In this document: piece by piece, positions 7,468-15,345 of the stretch
Position numbering within the stretch: position 1 is the first letter of the stretch
How the letters are laid out: each line of letters begins with the position of its first letter
Assembly (NCBI GenBank): GCA_015063695.1
Contig: SVTQ01000017.1
Coordinates: 1-37,259, forward strand
DNA length: 37,259 bases
Direction of reading: 5' to 3'
Origin: Oscillospiraceae bacterium
Lineage (GTDB): Bacteria > Bacillota > Clostridia > Oscillospirales > CAG-272
The notes under the pieces: generated by a model
Told to the model about the DNA's origin: nothing
Databases searched by the model: none
What the model saw: only the letters and a program-made list of their open reading frames with translations
Position numbers and translations under genes: made by a program

Positions 7468-9225
7468 ATGAAAAAGAGAATTATCAGTGCGCTTCTCGCT
7501 ATCCTTATGCTGGTGAGCTGTTTCGGTCTCACAGGCTGTAATCAGGATAAAGAAGAAACAACCGAAGAAGAAGCAGCAGATCTGATCGGTCAGAGAGTTT
7601 CTATGACTCTTACCATGTGGCTCCCTGCCGCTGAAGGTACGAAGGTCGACGATGAATCTGTCGCTCAGGTTGAAAAGGCTATAAATGAAATTACTCAGGC
7701 TAAGTTCAGCACAGCCATCAAATTCAAGGTTTTTGAATCTGACGCATACGACAAGGCTGTTGAAGACCAGCTTGCAGAATGTAAACGCAGAGTAGAACAG
7801 GCAGAGGAAGAAGCTGCCAAGAAGAGAGAAGAAGAACGCGAAGCAGCGGCTAAGGGCGAAAAGCCTGCAGAAAATGCTCCTGCCGACACAACTGCTGTGG
7901 CTGATACAAAGCCCGTAGAAAAGGAAAACGAATTCGCTGCAATGAATGCGGCTCTCTTCGCTTCCTATCCCGCAGTTGAGCCTGCTCAGTTCGATATCTT
8001 CGTTGTTCGCGGTGCAGACAATTTCGTTAAGTACAGAGACGGCTATATGCTCGCTCCTCTTACCGAAAACCTCGGCGACGACAGCAAGATCCTCTATTCT
8101 TACATCTACCCCACGTTCTTCCAGAGCGCTATGTATCAGGGTGACATTTATGCGGTTCCCAACAACCACGGCGTAGGCAAGTATGAGATCATGCTCGTTA
8201 ACAAGAGAATTGCGGAAGCTCTTTACTATGACGTAAAGGAACTTAATTCCGTTCAGAAGTTCTTTACATACGATAACTCCGGCATCTCCTTCATTGAAGA
8301 TGCTATGGCAAACTATCCCGACGTAACTCCCGTTGCAGGTACGTACACAGCTCCCTACGTTAAGTATTGGAATTCAAAGGATGACGGCAAGTTCTCCATT
8401 CTTTCCTCTCTTGTAGGCGGCGGTGCAAACTCTCTCGCTGACGTTACTGTAGGAAGCACTCTCAAGAATGCAAACTACGTTAACTACGTAACATATTCCA
8501 AGAGACTTTCCGAGATCGCGGCACCCGCAAAGTTCGATCCCGACAAGGAATGCATCGTAGGTTTCACTACCGCAACTGCTGAAGAGATCGCGGCGTACTC
8601 CGAAAAGTACGAGGTAACAGTTCTTCAGAATCCTCAGCCCACTCAGGTTGAAGCTCTTGAGAACTCCTTCGCTGTAAGCGTTTACTCCAAGAACGTTGAC
8701 CGTTCCATGGAAATTATCACTCTTCTCAACACAGACGAAGAGCTCCGTTCCATTCTTCAGTACGGTGTTGAAGGCATCCACTGGAAGAAGGACGTTGACG
8801 ATAACAGCATCATGCACGTTATCAGTGATAAGTACAAGATGGACATTAACGAAACAGGTAACGTTTATATGACTTATCCTGCTGACGGTGTTCCCATGAG
8901 CGCTTGGGACTATGCTAAGCAGCAGAATCTTGACTCCGTTTATTCCATCACTTCCGGCTTCAATTACACGGATCCCGCTCTCTATGAAAAGCTCGGTCCC
9001 GTTCTTGAAGAGCTTGACGGTTATTCCAAGGACATCGGTGCTCGCATCGAGGCTATGACCTATGCGGAATTCACTTCAAATCTTGAGGCTCTCAGAAAAG
9101 AAATTGACGACCTCAAGTGCTTCCAGAAGCTGACTTACATGCCTACTGACGACGAAGAAACGCTTGCTTTCGACGTTGATGAGTCCCTCGCATTTGCATG
9201 GTTCAACTTCATTAACGAAGAATAA
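7468..9225 (+). CDS. Extracellular solute-binding-like lipoprotein
   Basis: Secreted lipoprotein of about 585 residues. The signal peptide MKKRIISALLAILMLVSCFG ends in the lipobox LTGC, so it should be lipidated and held on the outer face of the membrane. After MTLTMWLPAAEG the fold resembles family-1 sugar-type substrate-binding proteins. A highly charged Glu/Lys/Ala segment (about residues 105-150: EEAAKKREEE and a Pro/Thr-rich part) is an unusual insertion, probably a coiled coil or linker. No permease or ATPase for sugar import adjoins it, so the ligand and partner are unknown. ATG 7468 has GGAGG 7 nt upstream. Codon choice is strongly biased to C/T-ending codons like the ABC genes at 11063-14178, in keeping with the consensus promoter and high expression. 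A hairpin with a T-tract follows the stop. Confidence 0.75.
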   Translation: MKKRIISALLAILMLVSCFGLTGCNQDKEETTEEEAADLIGQRVSMTLTMWLPAAEGTKVDDESVAQVEKAINEITQAKFSTAIKFKVFESDAYDKAVEDQLAECKRRVEQAEEEAAKKREEEREAAAKGEKPAENAPADTTAVADTKPVEKENEFAAMNAALFASYPAVEPAQFDIFVVRGADNFVKYRDGYMLAPLTENLGDDSKILYSYIYPTFFQSAMYQGDIYAVPNNHGVGKYEIMLVNKRIAEALYYDVKELNSVQKFFTYDNSGISFIEDAMANYPDVTPVAGTYTAPYVKYWNSKDDGKFSILSSLVGGGANSLADVTVGSTLKNANYVNYVTYSKRLSEIAAPAKFDPDKECIVGFTTATAEEIAAYSEKYEVTVLQNPQPTQVEALENSFAVSVYSKNVDRSMEIITLLNTDEELRSILQYGVEGIHWKKDVDDNSIMHVISDKYKMDINETGNVYMTYPADGVPMSAWDYAKQQNLDSVYSITSGFNYTDPALYEKLGPVLEELDGYSKDIGARIEAMTYAEFTSNLEALRKEIDDLKCFQKLTYMPTDDEETLAFDVDESLAFAWFNFINEE

Positions 9226-9237
9226 TCAGTTATATAC

Positions 9238-9272
9238 AAAACCCCAAATCGCTGACACGATTTGGGGTTTTT
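9238..9272 (+). terminator. Rho-independent terminator of the lipoprotein gene
   Basis: AAACCCCAAATCG pairs with CGATTTGGGGTTT around a 7-nt loop and is followed by TTTTAA. Confidence 0.85.
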
Positions 9273-9387
9273 AACGTTCGCGGCGCGAGCATATCGCGTC
9301 CGCCGTGGCGGACATATCGCACGCTTTTTGCGTATATCGCGTTTGCAGATAGCAAACATATCGCGGGGACCATTGGTCGCCCCTACG
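9272..9387 (-). repeat. Hairpin array C (ATATCGCG spacers)
   Basis: On the plus strand: GTTCGCggcGCGAGC, ATATCGCG, GTCCGCcgtgGCGGAC, ATATCGC, ACGCTTTTTGCGT, ATATCGCG, TTTGCagataGCAAA, ATATCGCG, then the cap GGGACCATTGGTCGCCCCTAC. Read from the cap it runs on the minus strand. It is the one array of this class whose last hairpin does not abut a start codon; it lies between the 3' ends of two converging genes. Confidence 0.85.
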
Positions 9388-9427
9388 AATTGTGGGTGAA
9401 TTATACATCGGTCGTTTTTTGTATAAA

Positions 9428-9451
9428 ATATCCCCGTGTTTCCACGGGGAT
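9428..9451 (-). terminator. Terminator of the AI-2E transporter gene
   Basis: Minus-strand hairpin with arms ATCCCCGTG and CACGGGGAT around a 4-nt loop, followed by ATTTTATAC, just after the stop at 9459. Confidence 0.7.
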
Positions 9452-9458
9452 CATGGTA

Positions 9459-10760
9459 TTATTCTTCTGTTTCTTCCGGTTCAACAGGCTTTACTTCAAG
9501 CTTTTCGGGGATATCGTCGGTCTTTCCGATGAGAACGTCTTCCGTTTTGAAGTTGATCTTCGGAGGGTCGCTTCGGTAAAAGTCCGTGTCATCGGGAAGG
9601 GCTTTCTTTTTAAGCCTGCTTTCGGCAAACTGCTTTGTGAGCGTGTAGATAACTGCGAAGGTGGGAACTCCGAGAACCATGCCCGTAAGTCCGAAAAAGC
9701 CGCCTGCAATTATAATGGAGACCATTACCCACATTGCTCCGATGCCCACCTTGTCGCCGAGGATCTTGGGGCCGATGACGTTACCGTCAAGCTGTTGGAT
9801 TATGATAATAAGAAGGATAAAGAGGAATACCTTTCTCGGTTCGGCTATAAGCACGATGAATGCCGTGGGAATAGCTCCGATGAAGGGACCGAAAATGGGG
9901 ATCACGTTGGTTACTCCCACAACGAGTGAGAGAAGAGGGAAGAAGGGCATTTTGAATATGCCTGTGAGAATGAAGGTCAGAATTCCGATGATGAGTGAGT
10001 CGAGTATCTTTCCGATAATGAAGCCGCCGAATGCCTCGTGGGTGTATCTTGAAAGATTTACGACGTTGAGATAAGCTTTTCTTGAAAAAATTGCCGCCGT
10101 GAGCTTTTTGAGCTGTGCCGAAAGTCTTTCTTTATAAAAGAGAAGGTAGACTGCAAAGAAGATACCGATGATAAGGTTCTTTATTTCTATTACAAACTTG
10201 CCCGCGTAGCTTATTATGTAGTTTGACGCGGTCTCTATATATTTGTAAGAATTTGAAATGATGGATCTGATATCCGCGGAAATTTCGTTTACGTCAAGGA
10301 ATTCGCCGAGATTTTCGTACTGTCCGTTGAAAAGAGGGAAGTGTCTTACGAAATCGTCCGCCCAGCTCTGCGCCGTTGCTATGTACTGCCCCACGTGACC
10401 CGTAAGGTCGTTATAGCTGTTCACTATCTGAGGAACCAGAATTACGATGAACGCCGTGATGCAAAGGATAAGCACGATATATGCAACGGTTATGGAGAGA
10501 ACTCTTTTCAGTATCTTTCTCTCTTTTTTTGATTTTCTGAAACGGAAGACCTTTCTTTCAAAGAGGTTTACAAGGGGGGTGCACAGATAAGCTATGACAA
10601 AGCCGTAGGTGAGGGGTGAGAGTACTTCGAAAAACCGTTTCACTCCCGACATCAGCGCCCCGAAATTAATAAGCCCCAAGGTGAACAGGGCAGCACCGCC
10701 TATGCTGATAAAGGCATAGAAGGCAATGGATGCGTATTTTTCATTCTTTTTGAATTTCAT
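9459..10760 (-). CDS. AI-2E family transporter
   Basis: Polytopic membrane protein of 433 residues in the AI-2E transporter family (PF01594, UPF0118, relatives PerM, TqsA and YtvI). Two N-terminal membrane helices (residues 10-35 and 45-68), one near 85-110, a long soluble segment (about 115-205), then four or five helices including the conserved GIFKMPFFPLLSLVVG, NVIPIFGPFIGAIP and IQQLDGNVIGPKILG segments. The family exports small molecules or ions; the substrate here cannot be told and should not be assumed to be AI-2. ATG 10760 has AAAGGG upstream. The tail is acidic and proline-rich. It is transcribed alone from its own promoter, back to back with the ABC operon. Confidence 0.9.
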   Translation of the reverse strand: MKFKKNEKYASIAFYAFISIGGAALFTLGLINFGALMSGVKRFFEVLSPLTYGFVIAYLCTPLVNLFERKVFRFRKSKKERKILKRVLSITVAYIVLILCITAFIVILVPQIVNSYNDLTGHVGQYIATAQSWADDFVRHFPLFNGQYENLGEFLDVNEISADIRSIISNSYKYIETASNYIISYAGKFVIEIKNLIIGIFFAVYLLFYKERLSAQLKKLTAAIFSRKAYLNVVNLSRYTHEAFGGFIIGKILDSLIIGILTFILTGIFKMPFFPLLSLVVGVTNVIPIFGPFIGAIPTAFIVLIAEPRKVFLFILLIIIIQQLDGNVIGPKILGDKVGIGAMWVMVSIIIAGGFFGLTGMVLGVPTFAVIYTLTKQFAESRLKKKALPDDTDFYRSDPPKINFKTEDVLIGKTDDIPEKLEVKPVEPEETEE

Positions 10761-10807
10761 TTTTTATCCCTTTGTTTTATATGAGTTTTGATTTCATACC
10801 TATGTAT

Positions 10808-10836
10808 ATTTTAATCCAAATGACCCGTTTGGTCAA
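10808..10836 (-). promoter_or_regulatory. Promoter of the AI-2E gene with an overlapping palindrome
   Basis: On the minus strand TTGACC (10831-10836), a 17-bp spacer, TAAAAT (10808-10813). The palindrome TGACC-cgttt-GGTCA at 10821-10835 covers most of the -35 box and part of the spacer and may be an operator. Confidence 0.6.
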
Positions 10837-10937
10837 TAGAATTTTTTCTTTTGTTTATTATTTTCAAAAATAAGTAAATCTTATGGGTAAAATGTGATAA
10901 TCTTGCAAGTTATGGGGCGAAATTCACGTCTTCTCTA

Positions 10938-10966
10938 TTGACAATATTCCGTTTTCATTATATAAT
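10938..10966 (+). promoter_or_regulatory. Consensus sigma-A promoter of the ABC permease-ATPase operon
   Basis: TTGACA (10938-10943), 17-bp spacer, TATAAT (10961-10966). It precedes a leader of roughly 90 nt with a ribosome site and hairpin. Confidence 0.85.
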
Positions 10967-11022
10967 AAAATAGTTAAATGGCAAGGTGTGTCTAAAATAC
11001 GCCTTTGTCTGAAATATTAATC

Positions 11023-11062
11023 AGGAGGAAGGTACTGCACAACAGTACCGGGTATTCAGATT
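11023..11062 (+). promoter_or_regulatory. Ribosome site separated from the start by a perfect hairpin
   Basis: AGGAGG (11023-11028) is followed by GGTACTG-cacaa-CAGTACC (11031-11049), then 13 nt and TTG 11063. Unfolded, the spacing (34 nt) is far too long; if the hairpin forms, it shortens to about 15 nt for TTG 11063 or 6 nt for the in-frame ATT at 11054. Confidence 0.6.
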
Positions 11063-13399
11063 TTGGAAGCTATTTGGGAATATTTATCAAGAAATCTGAA
11101 GATTGCATGGAAGAGTGTTTTCTTCAACTGGAAACAGTATATCTGCTTTTTCCTGGCAATATTCATTGTTCAGATGTTCTACGGCATCATGGCTATCTCC
11201 ACGGAAAACAACAAGACTGTCGAAAGGTCTCACGTTGAAGCGGAGTATGACTATGACATGGTTCTTACGAACCTCAACGAATATCAGCACAACATTGTTG
11301 TAAACTACAACGGCAGCGTTATCTATCAGGCTGCTGCTGAGTCTTTCTATCTCGTTAAGGAAGACGTTACATACTACAGTGTTATTGAAGAGGCAAACAA
11401 GTACGACGTTTACCTCACCTTCAGTGAGTATGAAACACATGAGGCACGCGACAAGTTCATGAAGGAATTTGTTAACGGTACTCTCAAGGCATACGGTGAC
11501 GTGAACTACGTGGAGACCGACCTTATCAGCTTTGATAAGAACATCGCGGCAAACAACGTAACCTTTGCGGCGATAAGCGGCGTTCTTCTGGCGGTATCCA
11601 TTTTCCTTCTGATTGCTCTTTATAACATCAGAATCAATCAGTACAAGTTCACCTACGGTGTATATATGACCGTCGGTGCCTCCTTCGGAAGTCTCTTCGG
11701 CACTGCCTTCTGGGAACTGTTCCTTATCTCTCTGGTAACTTACATCCCTGCTATGGCGGCTTCTACCGTAACCGTTTGGCTTATCTATAAGTCCTCGGGA
11801 TTTGCGTTCAAGTTCTTCGTGCCCGGCATGTGGCTCCTCGTTGGTCTGTTCAGCCTTGTAGTTGTTACTATCTCCGTAATTTCTCCCATGAGAATTATGT
11901 CTCTGAGAACTCCTATGAGCCTCATCAGAACAGAAGACAACTCCAACCTGGTTTCATCCCCCAGACGTTCCTTCAACATTCTCGGCAAGAGCTTCCCCGC
12001 TCATTACGAGATCTACTCCATCTGGCGTTTCAGAAAGTACAATATCCAGCTTCTCACATCTGCTATTGCTTTCTGTGCTCTGTTTATCGTAGGTCTTTAC
12101 CTCGGTAACATTTACGATACTTCAATTGAGTTCTCGAAGCCTCAGTACACTGTTGACCTTTCCGACTCCCTGTTCTACTACAACGCAGGCGCAGGCAAAG
12201 CAGGCGACAAGCTTGCTGTCAACGCTGAGGACATCAGAAATATCGAAGGCGTTACATACGTTGAACAGACAGGTGATGAAAAGGGTAACTTCACAGGTGA
12301 GATCGTAGGCTTCACATCTCCTCAGACTGAAGCTGAGTACATCTCCTCTCATACCCTCTTCCCCACAAACCGCGCAGGACTTCTTACAAACTTCCTCAAC
12401 CATAACGGCTGGAAGGCAACTAATGAAGTTATTTACCGTGCGACCGACTGGGAACAGATCATGTATCTCGAACAGTTTGAATATACAGGCGACCTTTCCA
12501 AGGTTCTTGACACAAGCTCCGGCGTTAAGTACTGTATCGTTGGTGACTCCATCTCCAACATGAAGAAGTTCAACATCAAGCCCGGCGACAAGATCCAGAT
12601 AGGTACAAAGACAGGTCAGATGAAGGATGTTGACTCCAACGCATCCGGCAGAAACCTTCTCAAGCAGCAGCTCAAGTACTTCTACTACGACTACGTAGAA
12701 TTCGAAGTTGCGGCAGTTCTTCACGACATTCCTTCCGGAAGCCTTCCCATCTACATTCTCGGCGAAGACTATAAGACCTGCACAGGCATCAGCCCCAACG
12801 CTGAGCTTCTCAACGTTTACACAGACCCCACTCTCACTCAGGAAAGAGTTCTTGAGATCATGGACGAGATCAAGGTCAAGTTCGGTTTCGAAAAGATCGG
12901 TACCGTTCACGTAAACAACAACAGACGTATCAGCCTTCAGAGCATTGCTGCTGACAAGCACAACTCCGAGCTTTACGTTGTAATCTCCGCACTTATTCTT
13001 GTTATCTCTCCTCTGGTTTGGTTCTTCAATCAGATTCTCTACTACCGTAAGAGAGAAAAGGAATTCAATATTATTCAGTCCATGGGTGCAAAGGAATCCG
13101 ACATCAGAGTTATTTACCTCCTGGGCGGTCTGAGTATGGCAGTTATGTCACTGGTAGTATCCATTATTCTCAGTTACATCGCAAGCTACGTTGTTTACTA
13201 CTTCGTAAACGCGATACTTCCCAACCTCAGCCACGATATCATCAGATACGAGTTCTATCTGCCTTGGTACGCTCTCGTTATCAGTGCAGTTGTATCTGTT
13301 GCCTGCGGATTCTTCTCCGTATACGTTCCTTACAAGAGCTACTTCAAGAACCGCTTCTCCCTTGAAAACGGTGGCAGCGGCATGAAGGATGACGAATAA
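11063..13399 (+). CDS. FtsX-like ABC transporter permease
   Basis: Permease of a MacB/FtsX/BceB-type ABC transporter, about 778 residues. One helix near residues 24-46 is followed by a 110-residue outer loop, three helices at about 165-270, one near 330-350, a large outer domain (about 355-635) and three C-terminal helices (about 637-660, 683-715, 732-758). The FtsX-type cytoplasmic segment YRKREKEFNIIQSMGAKESD lies before the last helices. Such pumps act in mechanotransmission, peptide resistance or lipoprotein handling rather than plain uptake; the substrate is unknown. The start is unclear: no ATG or GTG lies in frame near the ribosome site, so TTG 11063 is taken. The gene is followed 56 nt later by its ATPase. 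Confidence 0.85.
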   Translation: MEAIWEYLSRNLKIAWKSVFFNWKQYICFFLAIFIVQMFYGIMAISTENNKTVERSHVEAEYDYDMVLTNLNEYQHNIVVNYNGSVIYQAAAESFYLVKEDVTYYSVIEEANKYDVYLTFSEYETHEARDKFMKEFVNGTLKAYGDVNYVETDLISFDKNIAANNVTFAAISGVLLAVSIFLLIALYNIRINQYKFTYGVYMTVGASFGSLFGTAFWELFLISLVTYIPAMAASTVTVWLIYKSSGFAFKFFVPGMWLLVGLFSLVVVTISVISPMRIMSLRTPMSLIRTEDNSNLVSSPRRSFNILGKSFPAHYEIYSIWRFRKYNIQLLTSAIAFCALFIVGLYLGNIYDTSIEFSKPQYTVDLSDSLFYYNAGAGKAGDKLAVNAEDIRNIEGVTYVEQTGDEKGNFTGEIVGFTSPQTEAEYISSHTLFPTNRAGLLTNFLNHNGWKATNEVIYRATDWEQIMYLEQFEYTGDLSKVLDTSSGVKYCIVGDSISNMKKFNIKPGDKIQIGTKTGQMKDVDSNASGRNLLKQQLKYFYYDYVEFEVAAVLHDIPSGSLPIYILGEDYKTCTGISPNAELLNVYTDPTLTQERVLEIMDEIKVKFGFEKIGTVHVNNNRRISLQSIAADKHNSELYVVISALILVISPLVWFFNQILYYRKREKEFNIIQSMGAKESDIRVIYLLGGLSMAVMSLVVSIILSYIASYVVYYFVNAILPNLSHDIIRYEFYLPWYALVISAVVSVACGFFSVYVPYKSYFKNRFSLENGGSGMKDDE

Positions 13400-13455
13400 T
13401 TAAGTCACACCCAACACTTTATATTATCTTAATTTACTGAAAAGGAAGAAAAACT

Positions 13456-14178
13456 ATGAGTGAATATATGCTTCAAACAGAAAGTGTTATTAAGACGTAC
13501 AGACAGTATGACTCAGTAATCACTGCGGTAAACCGCGTAAGTATCAAGGTTGAAAAGGGTGAATTTATCGCTATCATCGGTACATCCGGTTCCGGTAAGT
13601 CCACATTCCTTCACATCTGCGCAGGTCTTGACAAGGCTAACGCAGGTCACGTAATCATTGACGGCACTGATATCACAAAGCTCACACCCGACCAGCTCGG
13701 TAAGTTCAGAGGCGAAAAGATGGGCTTTATCTATCAGAGACATAACCTTATCCCTCAGTTCACAGCTCTTGAAAACATTCTGCTTCCCACAGTTATGTGT
13801 AACAAGCCCGACATGAGCTATCAGGAATCTCTCCGTAAGCTCGTTGAGTCCCTCAACCTTACCGAAAGACTTCACCACCTGCCCTCCGAGCTTTCCGGTG
13901 GTCAGGCACAGAGAGTTGCTATTGCCCGTGCTCTTATCAACAACCCTCAGATCCTGTTTGCCGATGAACCTACAGGTAACCTCGACCGTGCAAATGCGGA
14001 CGAAGTTCTTGAGCTTCTCTTCAAGATCAGACAGGACCTCGGTCAGACCCTCGTAATGGTTACTCACGACCTTGCTATCGCTGACCAGGCAGACCGTATC
14101 TTCCGTATGGAAAACGGTCACCTCACTCTCGAAAGAGACTATATCAAGGGTAATAAGAAGACTATTGATACTTATTAA
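13456..14178 (+). CDS. ABC transporter ATP-binding protein (MacB/LolD type)
   Basis: Nucleotide-binding subunit, 240 residues, energising the FtsX-like permease encoded just upstream. All motifs are intact: Walker A GTSGSGKST near residue 43, Q-loop FIYQRHNLIPQF near 93, signature LSGGQAQRVAIARAL near 145, Walker B ILFADEPTGNLD near 170 and the switch histidine in VTHD near 202. The LIPQ and LSGGQAQR forms place it in the LolD/MacB/FtsE group. ATG 13456 is preceded by AAAAGGAAG. The last residues (YIKGNKKTIDTY) extend slightly beyond the usual domain. A terminator hairpin follows. Confidence 0.95.
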   Translation: MSEYMLQTESVIKTYRQYDSVITAVNRVSIKVEKGEFIAIIGTSGSGKSTFLHICAGLDKANAGHVIIDGTDITKLTPDQLGKFRGEKMGFIYQRHNLIPQFTALENILLPTVMCNKPDMSYQESLRKLVESLNLTERLHHLPSELSGGQAQRVAIARALINNPQILFADEPTGNLDRANADEVLELLFKIRQDLGQTLVMVTHDLAIADQADRIFRMENGHLTLERDYIKGNKKTIDTY

Positions 14179-14192
14179 TTCAGTGTTAATAC

Positions 14193-14222
14193 AAAAAGGG
14201 AACCGAAAGGTTCCTTTTTTGT
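14193..14222 (+). terminator. Terminator of the ABC operon
   Basis: GGAACC-gaaa-GGTTCC hairpin preceded by A-rich sequence and followed by TTTTTTGTTT. Confidence 0.85.
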
Positions 14223-14229
14223 TTGGCGG

Positions 14230-14302
14230 CGGGCGGATATAGAATCCGCCCCTACGGTGAATGGGGATATTTATTTGTAGGGGCGGATTCTATATCCGCC
14301 CG
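14230..14302. repeat. Mirror pair of GTAGGGGCG palindromes
   Basis: The copies at 14230-14255 and 14277-14302 are exact reverse complements of each other, 26 bp each, separated by 21 bp. Each is itself a palindrome. The second is followed by a T-run. Confidence 0.85.
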
Positions 14303-14343
14303 TTTTTTATATTGTATAAATTATGTGAGGGATAACGCAACGT

Positions 14344-14370
14344 GAAAAAACCACCTTGCGGTGGCTTTTT
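14344..14370. terminator. Hairpin with flanking A and T runs
   Basis: AAAAAACCACC-ttgc-GGTGGCTTTTT has the form of a bidirectional intrinsic terminator; on the minus strand it lies downstream of the DUF554 gene. Confidence 0.55.
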
Positions 14371-14371
14371 A

Positions 14372-14469
14372 AGTTATGAGTTATGAGTTATGAGTTATGA
14401 GTTTGCTTCGCAAACGTTATGATATGACAGCCTGCGGCTGTCATAGTTGTTTACAGCAGAGCTGTAAAC
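14372..14469. repeat. Hairpin array G (GTTATGA spacers)
   Basis: Four tandem GTTATGA units (about 14373-14400) without hairpins are followed by GTTTGCttcGCAAAC, GTTATGAT, a TATGACAGCC-tgc-GGCTGTCATA hairpin, and GTTTACAGC-aga-GCTGTAAAC (14449-14469). The last hairpin contains the stop codon and final codons of the DUF554 gene. The plan is that of the ATATCGCG arrays but with another spacer. Confidence 0.8.
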
Positions 14470-15149
14470 AGGGGATAGAGGGCGATGGGGATAAAGACGG
14501 CAGGGAGCATATTTGCTATCTTTGTTTTTGTTACTCCGATAAGGTTGAGGCCGAGGGCGAATATCATGATTGAGCCGCAGACGGTCATGTTATCAATAAC
14601 TGCCGTTGAGAGCACGGGGGCAATCACGTTTGCAAGAAGGACTATGCCGCCCTGAATGATAATTACCGTGAAGGCGGAGAGGATAACTCCAAATCCGAGG
14701 GTCGAAGCGAAGAGCATGGACGAGATAAAGTCGAGAACTGCTTTGGTATAGAGAAGGCTGTTATCGCCGTTCAGTCCTGCCTGCAGGGAGCCTACCACTG
14801 TCATTGCTCCTACGCAGAAGAGAAGAGATGCAGAGACGAAGCCTTCGGCGATGGAGTGCTCTCCGTCTGCTGCCTTTTTGAATTTTGAGCCTATCTTTTC
14901 GGCTCCGACGTTCAGCCATTTATCGATGTTTATGAGTATGCCGATAAGTGTGCCTATTACCATGGAGAGGATGATTACGAGGGCGTGGGCGTTGTCGCTT
15001 ATCATTCCCGAAATGCCTACGTAGGCAGAGCAGAAGCCAAGGCATTTCATCATTGCCGCCGCAACGTTTGCTGGTATTCCTTTATTAAATATAAGTCCGA
15101 GTATACTGCCCGCTATGACAGTAGCTACGTTTGCAAGTACGCCAAGCAT
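14451..15149 (-). CDS. DUF554 family membrane protein
   Basis: Integral membrane protein of 232 residues of the DUF554 (YdfK/YqgA) family. Seen: MLGVLANVATVIAGSILGL as first helix, conserved polar segment NIDKWLNVGAEKIG, the signature FVSASLLFCVGAMTVVGSLQAGL, and four further helices ending in ANMLPAVFIPIALYPLF. Function is not established; transport is often suggested. The minus-strand ATG at 15149 is chosen because AGGAG lies 12 nt upstream and the family begins here; the longer in-frame extension merely translates hairpin array D. Stop and last codons lie inside a perfect hairpin (14449-14469). Confidence 0.9.
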   Translation of the reverse strand: MLGVLANVATVIAGSILGLIFNKGIPANVAAAMMKCLGFCSAYVGISGMISDNAHALVIILSMVIGTLIGILINIDKWLNVGAEKIGSKFKKAADGEHSIAEGFVSASLLFCVGAMTVVGSLQAGLNGDNSLLYTKAVLDFISSMLFASTLGFGVILSAFTVIIIQGGIVLLANVIAPVLSTAVIDNMTVCGSIMIFALGLNLIGVTKTKIANMLPAVFIPIALYPLFTALL

Positions 15150-15170
15150 TTTTTGTGTTTTCTCCTGTGT

Positions 15171-15345
15171 GTTTATCGCGTTTGCGCAAGGCGCAAACAT
15201 ATCGCGCCCGAAGGGGTATATCGTATTTTCGCATCGCGAAAATATATCGCGTTTGCCGTATGGCAAACATATCGCGCCCGAAGGGCATATCGAATCCCCT
15301 TGGGGGATATATCGCGTTCGCGGAGCGAACACAGTTCGCCTACCG
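15171..15345 (-). repeat. Hairpin array D (ATATCGCG spacers), upstream of the DUF554 gene
   Basis: Longest array of this class. On the plus strand seven hairpins alternate with ATATCGCG-like spacers: TTTGCGCaagGCGCAAA, CCCgaaGGG, ATTTTCGCatcGCGAAAAT, GTTTGCCgtatGGCAAAC, CCCgaaGGG, TCCCCttGGGGGA, GTTCGCggaGCGAAC, then the cap GAACacaGTTCGCCTACC. Seen from the minus-strand gene it runs cap to last hairpin and ends 22 nt before ATG 15149. Stems differ in sequence but are all nearly perfect. Confidence 0.9.

Noticed and set aside
9390..9929. Plus-strand frame of 179 codons opposite the AI-2E gene
   Set aside because: Low-complexity composition typical of an antisense frame; no ribosome site.
11005..11238. 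Small upstream frame or frameshift in the ABC permease gene
   Set aside because: The +1 frame (beginning at TTG 11005) only shadows the permease start; the permease frame itself is continuous from 11063.
15171..15345. CRISPR array
   Set aside because: Regular alternation is present, but the constant part is only 8-9 bp, the variable units are self-complementary and of uneven length, and no cas genes are near.
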